A stretch of 64,000 nucleotides of DNA from Mycobacterium europaeum (GCF_002102155.1 NZ_LQOU01000006.1:17733-81732), one strand, 5' to 3'; shown: positions 28,568-37,765, numbered from the stretch's first letter. A program made the numbers and translations. Notes: generated by a model from the letters alone, not told the origin.

Positions 28568-29527
28568 ATGGCTCGCAAAGTGGTCATCGCCGGGTATCCC
28601 GGCGTGCAGGCGCTCGACGTGGTGGGGCCGCACGACGTGTTCACCGGCGCGGCGCGGCTCACCGGCGGCGGGTACGACGTCATCGTGGCCTCCGTGGACG
28701 GGCGGGCCGTCACCACCCCGACCGGCCTCGCCTTCGTCGCCGCGCCGCTGCCGGAACCCGACGACCCCCGCGAAAAGATCGACACGGTGGTGCTGCCCGG
28801 CGGCGGCGGCGTGCAGGAAGCGCGGTCGGATGCCGAGCTGATCGGCTGGATCAAGGCCGTCGCCGCGACCGCCCGTCGCGTGGTCACGGTCTGCACGGGC
28901 GCGTTCCTGGCGGCCGAGGCGGGGTTGCTCGACGGGCAGCGGGTGACCACCCACTGGGCCTTCGCCGGGCGGTTGGCCCGCGAATTCCCCGCGATCGACG
29001 TGGACGCGGATCCGATTTTCCTCCGCAGCTCGAAGACCGTGTGGACGGCGGCCGGTGTCACCGCGGGAATCGACCTGGCGCTCTCGCTGGTGGAGGACGA
29101 CCACGGCACCGAGGTCGCGCAGACCGTCGCGCGGTGGCTGGTCTTGTATCTGCGCCGCCCCGGCGGGCAGACGCAGTTCGCGGCGCCGGTGTGGATGCCG
29201 CGCGCCAAACGACAGGCGATCCGCGCCGTGCAGGAGGCGATCGAGGCGGAACCGGGCGGTGAGCACGGCATCGACCAGCTGGCCCGCCGGGCGGCGATGA
29301 GCCCGCGTCACTTCACCCGGGTGTTCACCGCCGAGGTCGGCGAGGCGCCCGGGCAGTACGTCGAGCGGATCCGCACCGAAGCCGCGCGGCGGCAGTTGGA
29401 GGAGACCGACGACACCGTCGTCACGATCGCCGCCCGATGCGGTTTCGGCACGGCGGAAACCATGCGACGCAACTTCCTTCGCCGGGTCGGTATCCCGCCC
29501 GACCAATACCGCAAGGCCTTTGCCTGA
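28568..29527 (+). CDS. GlxA-type AraC regulator with DJ-1/PfpI domain
   Basis: This 319-residue protein has an N-terminal DJ-1/PfpI domain (GYPGVQALDVVGPHDVF, TVCTGAFLAAEAGLLDGQ with the elbow Cys) and a C-terminal AraC pair of helix-turn-helices (LARRAAMSPRHFTRVFTAE, CGFGTAETMRRNFLRRVGIPP). Such proteins activate neighbouring genes in response to small molecules. The DJ-1-only gene 31 bases downstream is its likely target or partner. Confidence 0.9.
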   Translation: MARKVVIAGYPGVQALDVVGPHDVFTGAARLTGGGYDVIVASVDGRAVTTPTGLAFVAAPLPEPDDPREKIDTVVLPGGGGVQEARSDAELIGWIKAVAATARRVVTVCTGAFLAAEAGLLDGQRVTTHWAFAGRLAREFPAIDVDADPIFLRSSKTVWTAAGVTAGIDLALSLVEDDHGTEVAQTVARWLVLYLRRPGGQTQFAAPVWMPRAKRQAIRAVQEAIEAEPGGEHGIDQLARRAAMSPRHFTRVFTAEVGEAPGQYVERIRTEAARRQLEETDDTVVTIAARCGFGTAETMRRNFLRRVGIPPDQYRKAFA

Positions 29528-29558
29528 AAAGACGCCTGAAACCGAGAGGACGACACCC

Positions 29559-30344
29559 ATGACCCAGATCGCGATCGTGACCTATCCAGGATTCACCGCG
29601 CTCGACATGATCGGCCCCTACGAGGTGCTGCGCAACCTGCACGACACCGAAGTGCGGTTCGTCTGGCACCAGCCGGGGCCGATCACCGCCGACTCCGGCG
29701 TGCTGGTGATCGGGGCCACCCACTCGCTGGCCGAAACGCCCTCGCCCGACGTCGTTCTCGTGCCGGGCGGCCCCTCCACACCGGTGCACGCCCGCGACGA
29801 GGCGCTGCTGGACTGGCTGCGGCAGGCCCACCGGACGGCCCGATGGACGACGTCGGTGTGCTCCGGGTCGGTCATCCTGGCGGCGGCCGGCCTCCTCGTC
29901 GGCCGGCGCGCCACGTCGCACTGGCTGACCGTCCCGGCGTTGAAGGCGTTCGGCGCCGTCCCGGTGGGCGACGAGCGAATCGTGCGGCAGGACAACGTCG
30001 TTACCAGCGCCGGGGTGTCGGCGGGACTCGACCTCGCGTTCTGGCTGGCCGGACAGATCGGTGGAGAAAGCCGCGCCAAGGCAATCCAACTCGCGATCGA
30101 ATACGACCCGCAGCCGCCGTTCGACTCCGGCCACGTGTCGAAGGCGTCGGCGACCACGAAGGCGGCCGCCACCGCGCTGCTGTCCCGGGACAGCGTCAAG
30201 CCGGCCACCATGAAGGCCGCCACCATGCTGGCCTGGGAGCTGGCCTGGGAGCAGGCATTGGCGGCCGTGCGATCGCGGCGCCGGGGCGCCTTCGGGGCCG
30301 ACCGCGCATTTCGCGACACGACACGCCCCGGTGAAGCGTCGTAG
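29559..30344 (+). CDS. DJ-1/PfpI family protein
   Basis: This 261-residue protein has ALDMIGPYEVLRNLHDTEVRF and the nucleophile elbow TTSVCSGSVILAAAGLLVGR with an intact Cys, plus the THW/SHW segment. It resembles isonitrile hydratase-type DJ-1 proteins; other options are a glyoxalase or deglycase activity. About 60 C-terminal residues (ATTKAAATALLSRDS onwards) extend beyond the fold. ATG 29559 has a GAGAGG Shine-Dalgarno. It follows the GlxA-type regulator. Confidence 0.87.
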   Translation: MTQIAIVTYPGFTALDMIGPYEVLRNLHDTEVRFVWHQPGPITADSGVLVIGATHSLAETPSPDVVLVPGGPSTPVHARDEALLDWLRQAHRTARWTTSVCSGSVILAAAGLLVGRRATSHWLTVPALKAFGAVPVGDERIVRQDNVVTSAGVSAGLDLAFWLAGQIGGESRAKAIQLAIEYDPQPPFDSGHVSKASATTKAAATALLSRDSVKPATMKAATMLAWELAWEQALAAVRSRRRGAFGADRAFRDTTRPGEAS

Positions 30345-30372
30345 CCTGCACGCTCGGCGGGGGTGGGACCGT

Positions 30373-30849
30373 CTACGCCTGAGGTTGCAGGATCTCGGTT
30401 GACTCGAGCCGTCCGCCGGCCTGAAGCCAGGCGGCCACCACGCCGGGCGCATCCCGGTTGGGGTTATAGATGTCTTCCTCGCTGGAGAACAAGCCGTTGC
30501 CGGCGTAGACCAGCCGCGTCCAGTTCGGGAACCAGAAGGGTTCGCCGTCGGGATCGGTCGGGTGGTCCAGCAGATTCTTGATCATCACGACGACGGCGTC
30601 GTTGTCCTCGTCGTAGGCGGTCCAGCCGGACGGAAATCGCATGTGCGGGAACGGCGCCATGACGGCGACGATCCAGTCCCGCACGGCCTCGCGGCCGCGG
30701 AACACCCCGTAGTGATGTTCGGTGTAGACGACGTCCTCGGTGAAGAGATCGGCGAACGGCCGCCAGTCGCCCGAGGCGCTGCACCCCTCCACGACCCGCG
30801 TGTAGTTCTCGACGGCTTGCTCGATTTCGGCCCTGGTGAATTTGCCCAT
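30373..30849 (-). CDS. SnoaL/NTF2-like protein
   Basis: This 158-residue alpha+beta cone protein has FADLFTEDVVYTEHHYGVFRGREAVRDWI and WTAYDEDNDAVVVMIKN. This fold includes ketosteroid isomerases, limonene epoxide hydrolases and SnoaL cyclases. The activity is not identifiable. It is divergent from an SDR, with a KstR-like box between them, which would suit a steroid-related role. ATG 30849 is the first sensible start. Confidence 0.83.
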   Translation of the reverse strand: MGKFTRAEIEQAVENYTRVVEGCSASGDWRPFADLFTEDVVYTEHHYGVFRGREAVRDWIVAVMAPFPHMRFPSGWTAYDEDNDAVVVMIKNLLDHPTDPDGEPFWFPNWTRLVYAGNGLFSSEEDIYNPNRDAPGVVAAWLQAGGRLESTEILQPQA

Positions 30850-30860
30850 GGCGGACACAC

Positions 30861-30874
30861 TAGAACGTGTTTCC
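30861..30874. promoter_or_regulatory. KstR-like operator between SnoaL-like gene and SDR
   Basis: TAGAACGTGTTTCC matches the KstR consensus TnnAACnnGTTnnA at all fixed positions but the last. It sits 12 bases from the SnoaL-like start and 34 bases from the SDR start, so one site could repress both. KstR controls cholesterol catabolism genes in mycobacteria. Chance matches occur, so this is moderate evidence. Confidence 0.5.
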
Positions 30875-30907
30875 GGTACAGGTAGCTCGTCTGAATGGGG
30901 AGATCGC

Positions 30908-31678
30908 ATGAACGTCTTGAAGTTGTTCGATCTGCGCGGCAAGCGGGCCCTGATAACCGGGGCATCGAGCGGCATCGGCAAGAAGGTGGCCCAGGCCTAC
31001 CTGCAAGCGGGGGCCGACGTGGCCATCGCGGCGCGCCGTCCCGAGAGCCTGGACCGGGTCGCCCGGGAGATCGCGGGGGACGGCGAGGGCAAGGTCGTGC
31101 CGATCCGTTGCGACGTGACCCAACCCGATCAGGTCGGCGAGATGCTGGACCGGGTGACCGCGGAGCTGGGCGGCGTCGACATCGCGGTCTGCAACGCCGG
31201 CATCATCACCGTGAACCCGATGCTGGACATGTCGCCGGAAGAGTTCGAACGCATCCAGAGCACCAACGTCACAGGCGTTTTCCTCACCGCACAAGCGGCG
31301 GCCAGGGCGATGGTCCGACAGGGGCGGGGCGGCGCCATCATCACGACGGCCTCGATGTCGGGGCACATCATCAACGTTCCGCAGCAAGTCGGTCACTACT
31401 GCACCTCCAAGGCGGCGGTGATCCAGCTGACCAAGGCCATGGCCGTCGAGTTGGCGCCGCACAACATTCGGGTCAACAGCGTCAGCCCGGGCTACATCCT
31501 CACCGAACTCGTGGAGCCGCTGACCGAATACCACCGCCAGTGGGAGCCGAAGATACCGCTCGGGCGGATCGGCCGCCCCGAAGAACTCGCCGGCCTGTAC
31601 CTCTACCTGGCCAGCGACGCTTCCAGCTACATGACGGGTTCCGACATCGTGATCGACGGCGGATACACCTGCCCGTAG
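30908..31678 (+). CDS. Short-chain dehydrogenase/reductase
   Basis: This 256-residue classical SDR has the cofactor motif TGASSGIGKKVA, NAG at CNAGI, catalytic Ser in TTASMSG, Tyr-x3-Lys in YCTSK, and the closing DIVIDGGYTCP. The AARRP segment after the second strand favours NADP. Mycobacterial relatives act on fatty acids, steroids or alcohols. It is divergent from the SnoaL-like gene across the KstR-like box. ATG 30908 is preferred to earlier in-frame codons that overlap the other gene. Confidence 0.9.
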   Translation: MNVLKLFDLRGKRALITGASSGIGKKVAQAYLQAGADVAIAARRPESLDRVAREIAGDGEGKVVPIRCDVTQPDQVGEMLDRVTAELGGVDIAVCNAGIITVNPMLDMSPEEFERIQSTNVTGVFLTAQAAARAMVRQGRGGAIITTASMSGHIINVPQQVGHYCTSKAAVIQLTKAMAVELAPHNIRVNSVSPGYILTELVEPLTEYHRQWEPKIPLGRIGRPEELAGLYLYLASDASSYMTGSDIVIDGGYTCP

Positions 31679-31718
31679 CTCTCGTAACGCGGACGGGTCG
31701 GCCGAACCGGTTCGCAGG

Positions 31719-32375
31719 TCAGCCCTCCAGCTCCCCGGAGATCCCCCGCTCGATGCCGGCCTGGGTGGTGGCCGGTAAGACGATGAGGCCGTCGAGTTCC
31801 CGGCGCGCCAAGTCGTAGGCGCGCCCGCGTTCCTGCGATGTCGCCGCGGGATCCGACGCCACCCGGAGCAGGTTCTGAGCGCGCGCGATCCGCTGCTGGT
31901 CGGTCCCGGAGAAGTCACTGCGACGCCTGCGCATCGCTTCGGTCTCGGCGGCGTTGAAGGCGGTCACGTAATCCTCGACCGCGTGCCGGTATTGGGCGGT
32001 GGCCTCGCGGTCGTCGAGCAGCTCTTCGGCTTTGACCGGGCGCAGGAAGTCGGCCCGGAGCTTGGCCTTGTGAAAGGCGACCGTGAGCGGATCGCGCATG
32101 TCCGTCATGAGCGGGAAATCGAGGAGCTTGGCGACGTCGAGCTCGTAGGCGAGCCAGCGCGCGTCGGTGCGGCTGTGCTCCTCGAGGATCCGGCGCAGCG
32201 ACCGCCACTGCGCGACGTGATTGTCACCGGTCGGCGGTGTCTCCGTCCGTTCGGGAGGCGACTGCTGTTCGGCGCGCCGGCGGTTGGCCCCGAACGCGCG
32301 CACCGCCGCGACGGTCGCACCCGCCAGGGGCAGGAGCACGATCAACAGCTCGGCCAACCGGATGAGCACACCCAC
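31719..32375 (-). CDS. Single-pass membrane protein of unknown function
   Basis: This 218-residue protein has one N-terminal helix (LIRLAELLIVLLPLAGATVAA) followed by a basic stretch, so the bulk should lie in the cytoplasm. The soluble part is mostly charged helices (EEHSRTDARWLAYELDVAKLL, YRHAVEDYVTAFNAAETEAMRRRR). GTG 32375 lies just before the helix; the open lead beyond it is Arg/His-rich and unlikely. I do not recognise the family. It is divergent from the SBF-like transporter. Confidence 0.7.
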   Translation of the reverse strand: MGVLIRLAELLIVLLPLAGATVAAVRAFGANRRRAEQQSPPERTETPPTGDNHVAQWRSLRRILEEHSRTDARWLAYELDVAKLLDFPLMTDMRDPLTVAFHKAKLRADFLRPVKAEELLDDREATAQYRHAVEDYVTAFNAAETEAMRRRRSDFSGTDQQRIARAQNLLRVASDPAATSQERGRAYDLARRELDGLIVLPATTQAGIERGISGELEG

Positions 32376-32485
32376 ACGGCCAGGATGCCATTGCAGGGCC
32401 GTCCGGCGCGGGCTCGCGCGCATCCCGTGGTGCGTCCTCGACCATCCCGGCACCGTGCTGAGGCCGGCGTGGCAGGCTGACCGGT

Positions 32486-33343
32486 GTGAGCATGGCCGAT
32501 GCGGCACGCATAGCCTTCCAGATCAGCCTCTTCGTCGTGATCCTCGGTTACGGGTTGACCGCGCGGTTCGCCGACGCCGCCTACCTGTTGCGCCTGCCGG
32601 ATCTGCTGGCCCGCTCCTTGCTGGCCGTGCTGGTCGTGGCGCCGGTCATCGCGGGCGTGTTGGTGGGGGTGCTGGACCTGCGCCCCCAGGTGGCCATCGC
32701 GCTTGTCACCCTGGCGGTTTCACCGCTGCCGCCGTTGCTGCCGCGGCGGGGCGAGAAGGCGGGCGGGCGCCCGCAATACGGGCTCGGCCTCGTGCTGGTG
32801 CTCGCCGTTCTCGCGGTCCCGGTGATCTCCGTGGCCGCGCCGTTGATCGCGCGCGTGTTCGGGCACCAGTACGTCGCGAGCCCCTGGGCGATCGCGGAGC
32901 TGATGCTGATGTCGGTGGTGGCGCCGCTCGTCGCGGGAATGGGGATCCGGAGGCGCTGGCCGGCCCTCGCGGCGCGTATCGAGGGACCGATCGACCACGT
33001 GCAGCGGTGGGCGCTGCCGGTGGCGATGGTCGTTCTGCTGATCGCCGCGGCGCCGAGCATGTGGAAGCTGCTGGGTGAGTCGACGCTGCTGGCGATGGTG
33101 TTGTTCGCGGGCAGCACGGTCGCCGTGGGGCACGTGCTCGGGGGCCCCGAGCGGGAGTCGTCGGCGGTGCTGGCATTCGCCAGCAGCTGCCGTCACCCCG
33201 CGACGGCGTTGACCATCGCATCGGTGAACTTTCCCAACGCGGACGAACACGGGGCCGTCGCCCTCTACGGGTTGGTCACCGTCGCGGTGGGTGCGGTCTA
33301 CACCTTCTGGTTGCGACGGCGCGCGGCCACGCCATCCGCCTGA
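32486..33343 (+). CDS. Bile acid:sodium symporter (SBF)-like transporter
   Basis: This 285-residue integral membrane protein has about nine to ten hydrophobic helices. LAFASSCRHPATALTIASVNFP is the SBF/BASS-type conserved core, in which the polar residues form the sodium site. Substrates in the family range from bile acids to keto acids and arsenite. GTG 32486 or ATG 32492 are equally possible starts. It converges on the Sap/GAP-type gene with 12 bases between. Confidence 0.8.
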   Translation: MSMADAARIAFQISLFVVILGYGLTARFADAAYLLRLPDLLARSLLAVLVVAPVIAGVLVGVLDLRPQVAIALVTLAVSPLPPLLPRRGEKAGGRPQYGLGLVLVLAVLAVPVISVAAPLIARVFGHQYVASPWAIAELMLMSVVAPLVAGMGIRRRWPALAARIEGPIDHVQRWALPVAMVVLLIAAAPSMWKLLGESTLLAMVLFAGSTVAVGHVLGGPERESSAVLAFASSCRHPATALTIASVNFPNADEHGAVALYGLVTVAVGAVYTFWLRRRAATPSA

Positions 33344-33355
33344 CCGGCGAGGTCC

Positions 33356-34036
33356 CTAGAGAATCCCGAAGCCGCGCAGGGCTTTGATCGCGAACCATGT
33401 CCCGAAGATCACGCTCAGCGCGATCACGATCGGCCGGTCGTGTGCTTGCAGCCAACCCAAGACCCTGTCCAGCAGGGCGCGCGATCGGTCCGGGAAAACC
33501 GCTGCCACCACGACGATGAGGAGATTCACGCTCGCGGCGAGCGCCACAAAGAGGACGTAAGAACCGACATTGGCGGGCCGGCTCAAATTCGCGTTGCCGA
33601 TCACGCTGATGGCCCCGAGCGTGAAGACCCAGGCTTTCACCGACACGGCGATGACCCCGGCACCGATGAAGAACGCTTTGGCGGGCGTGGCCGACGTCAG
33701 CATGGTCATCCACTTCGGCGGCGGTGCGTCGGGATCGTCGTCCGTCAACAGCTCCCGCGCCGCGGTGACCAGCAGCAGCAGTGCCACCACCAACAGCGCG
33801 GTGGCAGCGATCCAGTGGTGCGGGCGGTCCGGGTCGGCGCTACGCGCTCCCCAATGCAGGATGGTGCCGAAGATGAGGCCTTGCAGCAGGCGCGTGCTGA
33901 TGTGCCCCGCAACCCAGGCGCCGGCCGACCGCACACGCGACGGGGTCCCCAGCAGCATGATCGTGATGACGACTTCGATCGGTTCCAGCGCACAACCGAG
34001 GAGCAGCGGGACGAGGCCGCTCCACATCGCGAGCAC
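33356..34036 (-). CDS. GAP/Sap family (sulfolipid-addressing-like) membrane protein
   Basis: This 226-residue protein has six membrane helices and the family pattern LLLGCALEPIEVVITIMLLGTPSRVRSAGAWVAGH. The central cytoplasmic loop is acidic (TDDDPDAPPPKW), and FFIGAGVIAVSVKAWVFTLGA follows. Mycobacterial relatives (Sap, Gap) help carry sulfolipid or glycopeptidolipid to the surface. The GTG start shares one base with the arylsulfatase stop (TAGTG), so translation is coupled. ATG 34027 is an alternative start. Confidence 0.78.
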   Translation of the reverse strand: MLAMWSGLVPLLLGCALEPIEVVITIMLLGTPSRVRSAGAWVAGHISTRLLQGLIFGTILHWGARSADPDRPHHWIAATALLVVALLLLVTAARELLTDDDPDAPPPKWMTMLTSATPAKAFFIGAGVIAVSVKAWVFTLGAISVIGNANLSRPANVGSYVLFVALAASVNLLIVVVAAVFPDRSRALLDRVLGWLQAHDRPIVIALSVIFGTWFAIKALRGFGIL

Positions 34037-36363
34037 TACTGCGCCCCGAGCGCGGCGCGCATCTCCGCCTCGGCGAGCGCCGCGGCCAGGTCGGTGGGAT
34101 GCGGATGCACGGTGGCGTCGATGCGGTCGATGCGACCGGTGAACCGGAAATCGTGCCCGTAGGGCGCGACCGGGGAGCCGGTGTCGGTGCCCACGTCCAA
34201 CGTCTCGCCGCTCATCGAGAAGCGAAACGGAACCGTGCGTTCGACGCGGCCGCCGGCCACGGTCATGTCGTTGACACGCAGCGACACCGAGGCGCCTTTG
34301 CCCAGTCCGCCGCCGTCGTAGTCAAACGACACGGCCAGCGCGACAGGGCCTTCCGGCAGCGGCTCGGTCGCCGCAATGGTGGTGAGCTCATGGCCCAGGT
34401 AGTTGTAGGCGAAGCGGGGAATGCCGCGTTGCAGGTACAAGCTCCACCCGGCCATCGCGCCGCCGATGCAGATGACCACGCCCCGAGCGCCGCCCGCCGG
34501 AATGGCGAGCTGTGCTCGCAATTCGAAAGAGGTGCTGGTGTAGCTCAGTGTCACGGGCTCGGGGATGCGCACCTGCCCGGCGTAGTAGGTGACCGAGGTG
34601 CGCTCGGCCAGCAGGCTCGGCCGGTTGCCGGGGAAGGCGCGGGCCAGCGTCGCGTCGCTGAGCGGGTAGACGTCGTATTTCCGCGCCTCGGCATCGAATA
34701 CGGCCTTCAGCTCCGCGAGCTTGGCGGGGAGTTGCGCCGCCAGGTCGACGCCCTGGCTGAAATCGTCGGCGAGGTGGTAGAGCTCCCAGCGTTCGGTGTC
34801 GCCGAACGGCGTTGCGCGCTGGGCGCGGACCCAGGGCAGTCGACCGTGAAAACACGAGGCGATCCAACCATCGTGGTACACAGCGCGATTGCCGAAGATT
34901 TCGAAATACTGGGTGGTCCGCCGCCCGGCTGCGGCAGGGTCGTCGAACGAGTACCGCATGCTGACACCCTCGACCGGCTTCTGTTCGACGCCGTTGACAC
35001 ACGTGGGCATCTCGATGCCGGCGGCTTCCAGGATCGTCGGCACGATGTCGATGACATGGTGGAACTGGCTGCGCTGCTCCCCCGCCGCCGCGATGCCCCG
35101 CGGCCAGGAGATCGCCAGCCCATTGCGGGTTCCGCCGAAGTGGGACGCCACTTGTTTCATCCACTGAAACGGTGCGTCGAGCGCCCACGCCCAGCCCACG
35201 TTGTAGTGGTTTTCGCAGCGTGGCGTGCCGAAGTCGGCGATGTGGGCCAGCAGCCACTCCGGATCCTCGGGCATGCCGTTCTGGAAGGCCGGTGAGCTCC
35301 ACGCGCCGTGCAGCGTCCCTTCCGCGGATGCGCCGTTGTCGCCGCACAGGTAGATGAACAACGTGTTGTCCCACTGCCCTGACGCGTCGACGGCGTCGAT
35401 GACCCGCGCGACCTGGGCGTCGGTGTGAGCCAGAAACCCGGCGTAGACCTCCATCAGCCGCCGGGCCACCGGCTTGTAGCGGTCGTCGTAATCGGCCCAT
35501 GCGGGTATCTGCGGGGGTCGCGGCGTCAACACGGCGCCGGCGGGGATGATCCCCAATTCCAGCTGGCGGGCGTAGATGCGTTCCCGCAGCGCATCCCAAC
35601 CGTCGTCGAATTGGCCGGCGAACCGGTCCGACCATTCCGGCCACACCTGGTGCGGGCTGTGGGTGGCGCCGGGCGCGAAGTACAGGAAGAACGGCTTGTC
35701 CGGCGCGGACGTTTGCTGCAGCCGGATCCAGTCGATCGCCTTGTCGGCGAGGTCTTCGGTCAGGTGGTAGTCGTCGCGTCCCAGGTACGGCTCGACGGGC
35801 GTGATCTGGTCGTAGAGCGCGGGTTCGTACTGGGAGGTGTCCCCGCCCAGAAATCCGTAGAAACGCTCGAAGCCGAGTCCGGTCGGCCAGCGGTCGAACG
35901 GGCCGGCCGGCCCGATCTCCCAAATCGGGGTGAAGTGCGCCTTGCCGAACAGCGCCGTGCTGTAGCCGTTCATCTTCAGCACCTGGGCGACGGTGGCGGT
36001 GCTCTGTGGGATCAGGCTGTCGTAACCCGGGAATCCGTAGGCGATCTCGCAGATGGTGCCCATGTGCGCGCTGTGGTGATTGCGACCGGTCAGCAGTGCG
36101 GCGCGGGTCGGTGAGCACAGCGCGGTGGTGTGGAATTGGTTGTAGCGCAACCCGGCGCCGGCGACGCGGTCCAGTGCGGGGGTCGGCACCGGTCCACCGA
36201 AGGTCGACGCGGCGCCGAACCCGACGTCGTCGAGCAACACCACGACGACGTTGGGCGCGCCGGCGGGCGGGGCGGCGATCGACGGTCTTACCGGGGTGGA
36301 GTCGGCCGCCGACGGGTTGAGGCCCCGGTCGAATCGTGCGTCCCCGCGGGGCGGGTTGACCAT
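34036..36363 (-). CDS. Arylsulfatase
   Basis: This 775-residue sulfatase has metal-binding VVVLLDDVGFG and the formylglycine motif C-S-P-T-R in TTALCSPTRAALLTGRNHHS, so it needs an FGE-type activating enzyme. Further marks are HFTPIWE, APGATHSPHQVW and GDNGASAEG. The C-terminal 150 residues form a beta-rich domain. It resembles the long AtsA/AtsD type of M. tuberculosis. It hydrolyses sulfate esters; no signal peptide is evident. It is coupled to the downstream Sap/GAP-type gene. Confidence 0.92.
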   Translation of the reverse strand: MVNPPRGDARFDRGLNPSAADSTPVRPSIAAPPAGAPNVVVVLLDDVGFGAASTFGGPVPTPALDRVAGAGLRYNQFHTTALCSPTRAALLTGRNHHSAHMGTICEIAYGFPGYDSLIPQSTATVAQVLKMNGYSTALFGKAHFTPIWEIGPAGPFDRWPTGLGFERFYGFLGGDTSQYEPALYDQITPVEPYLGRDDYHLTEDLADKAIDWIRLQQTSAPDKPFFLYFAPGATHSPHQVWPEWSDRFAGQFDDGWDALRERIYARQLELGIIPAGAVLTPRPPQIPAWADYDDRYKPVARRLMEVYAGFLAHTDAQVARVIDAVDASGQWDNTLFIYLCGDNGASAEGTLHGAWSSPAFQNGMPEDPEWLLAHIADFGTPRCENHYNVGWAWALDAPFQWMKQVASHFGGTRNGLAISWPRGIAAAGEQRSQFHHVIDIVPTILEAAGIEMPTCVNGVEQKPVEGVSMRYSFDDPAAAGRRTTQYFEIFGNRAVYHDGWIASCFHGRLPWVRAQRATPFGDTERWELYHLADDFSQGVDLAAQLPAKLAELKAVFDAEARKYDVYPLSDATLARAFPGNRPSLLAERTSVTYYAGQVRIPEPVTLSYTSTSFELRAQLAIPAGGARGVVICIGGAMAGWSLYLQRGIPRFAYNYLGHELTTIAATEPLPEGPVALAVSFDYDGGGLGKGASVSLRVNDMTVAGGRVERTVPFRFSMSGETLDVGTDTGSPVAPYGHDFRFTGRIDRIDATVHPHPTDLAAALAEAEMRAALGAQ

Positions 36364-36457
36364 GGCGCCTCCTGGTGCTGGTGCAGCGGATCTCCCGGCT
36401 GTCCCCCAGGCAACTCGGCAGCCTCACCGTAGCGGACGAAAAGGATTTCCACCGGCG

Positions 36458-37690
36458 TCACGTCTGCGGACGCACGCCGAGCACGTCGCGAAACAGCGCC
36501 TGCCGCAGGGCGAGTTCGCGCGGGTCGCTCCACAGGTGAAAGCCCAGCCGATTCATCACGTAGGCGAACCCGACGCCGGTGTCCGGGTCGGCGCAGCCGA
36601 ACGAGCCGCCGAAGCCCGGAGTTCCGAAGGCCTTTTCCGAGGAGCCGAAGGCGAAGTGCGGCACCGGTTTACAGAACCCCAGCGAATACGCCACGTCCAC
36701 GTTCATGACCTTGTCGCGGGCGCCCCGGCTCGGCTCGAGCGCCGGCGCCGCCAGCGCATCGAGGGTGTCGTCGCCGAGACCGAGGTCCGCTCCCCCGGTG
36801 GCCGCGCCGCCGTACAGCCGCGCCACCGCCCGGGCGGTGCCGATGCCGTTGGCCGACGGGATCTCGACCGCCCGCACCTCGTCGCGGTTGTAGTCGCCGT
36901 TGAACGCGTTGACGCCGCGCGGGACCCCGATGGTGCGCGCCGTCAGGCCGACCGGGTTGAGGGAGGCGCCGACGAACCCGGCCGGCATCACGTTCAGATG
37001 CAGCAGCGACTCCGCGCGCGCCCAGTTGTGGACGTGCGCCACCCGCTCGCGGTCGACCGAATCCGGCAGTCCGATGTGCAGGTCCAGTCCCAGCGGCCGG
37101 ACGACCTCGTCGGCCATGAAACGGCCCAGCGTGCGGCCGGCCGGGTCGGTCCGGCGGATCAGCTCGGATTCGTACCAGCCGAGCGTGATCGCGTGGTAGC
37201 CGTGCCGGGTGCCCGGGCGCCACGCGGGCGCCTGCGCCGCGAGGATCGGCGCAAGCCTGGCGGGGTCGGCGACGTCGGCCAGCGTGGGTTTCGGTTTGAG
37301 CGCGCACAGTCCGGCCTGGTGCCCGAGGAGTTGGCGGACCGTCACCTCGCCCTTGCCCGCTTGCGCGAATTCCGGCCAGTAATCGGCCACCCGGGCGTCA
37401 TAGGAGAGGAGTCCCCGGGACACCGCCACGGCCACGACCAGGGCGGCGACCCCTTTGGTCGTGGAGAACATGTTGACCATCGTGTCGGGCCGCCAGGGCT
37501 CCTTGGCCAACCCGTTGCGGTAGCCGCCCCACAAGTCGACGACCTTGACCCCGTCCCGGTACACCGCAACGGCGGCGCCAACTTCCGCGCCGTCGCGGAA
37601 ACTGGCGCGGAAGGCGTCGGCGACCTTTCCGTAGCCGGTGTCGGCGTCGCCGTGAATCCGATCCGCCGGCACTGCAATCTTGAGCACCAT
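36458..37690 (-). CDS. Beta-lactamase-fold serine hydrolase/esterase
   Basis: This 410-residue protein has the S-x-x-K nucleophile motif in MFSTTKGVAALV, the Tyr in GYHAITLGWYESELI and a terminal GTPGFGGSFGCADP, as in EstB/LipL-type esterases. It is cytoplasmic as read (no signal peptide). It probably hydrolyses ester or amide bonds of lipids; the substrate is not identifiable. The FAAL gene lies upstream on the same strand with a 75-base gap. Confidence 0.87.
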   Translation of the reverse strand: MVLKIAVPADRIHGDADTGYGKVADAFRASFRDGAEVGAAVAVYRDGVKVVDLWGGYRNGLAKEPWRPDTMVNMFSTTKGVAALVVAVAVSRGLLSYDARVADYWPEFAQAGKGEVTVRQLLGHQAGLCALKPKPTLADVADPARLAPILAAQAPAWRPGTRHGYHAITLGWYESELIRRTDPAGRTLGRFMADEVVRPLGLDLHIGLPDSVDRERVAHVHNWARAESLLHLNVMPAGFVGASLNPVGLTARTIGVPRGVNAFNGDYNRDEVRAVEIPSANGIGTARAVARLYGGAATGGADLGLGDDTLDALAAPALEPSRGARDKVMNVDVAYSLGFCKPVPHFAFGSSEKAFGTPGFGGSFGCADPDTGVGFAYVMNRLGFHLWSDPRELALRQALFRDVLGVRPQT

Positions 37691-37765
37691 CGTTCGCCTC
37701 CCACGGGAGACTAAGTCAACCGCGCCGCGAGGGCCCCGCTTTTGGGGCGTCCCGACCCGCCGCGG

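Noticed and set aside
34388..36427. A 679-codon frame out of phase with the arylsulfatase
   Set aside because: It is an Arg/Pro/Gly-rich shadow typical of GC-rich coding sequence; the arylsulfatase frame has clear catalytic motifs.
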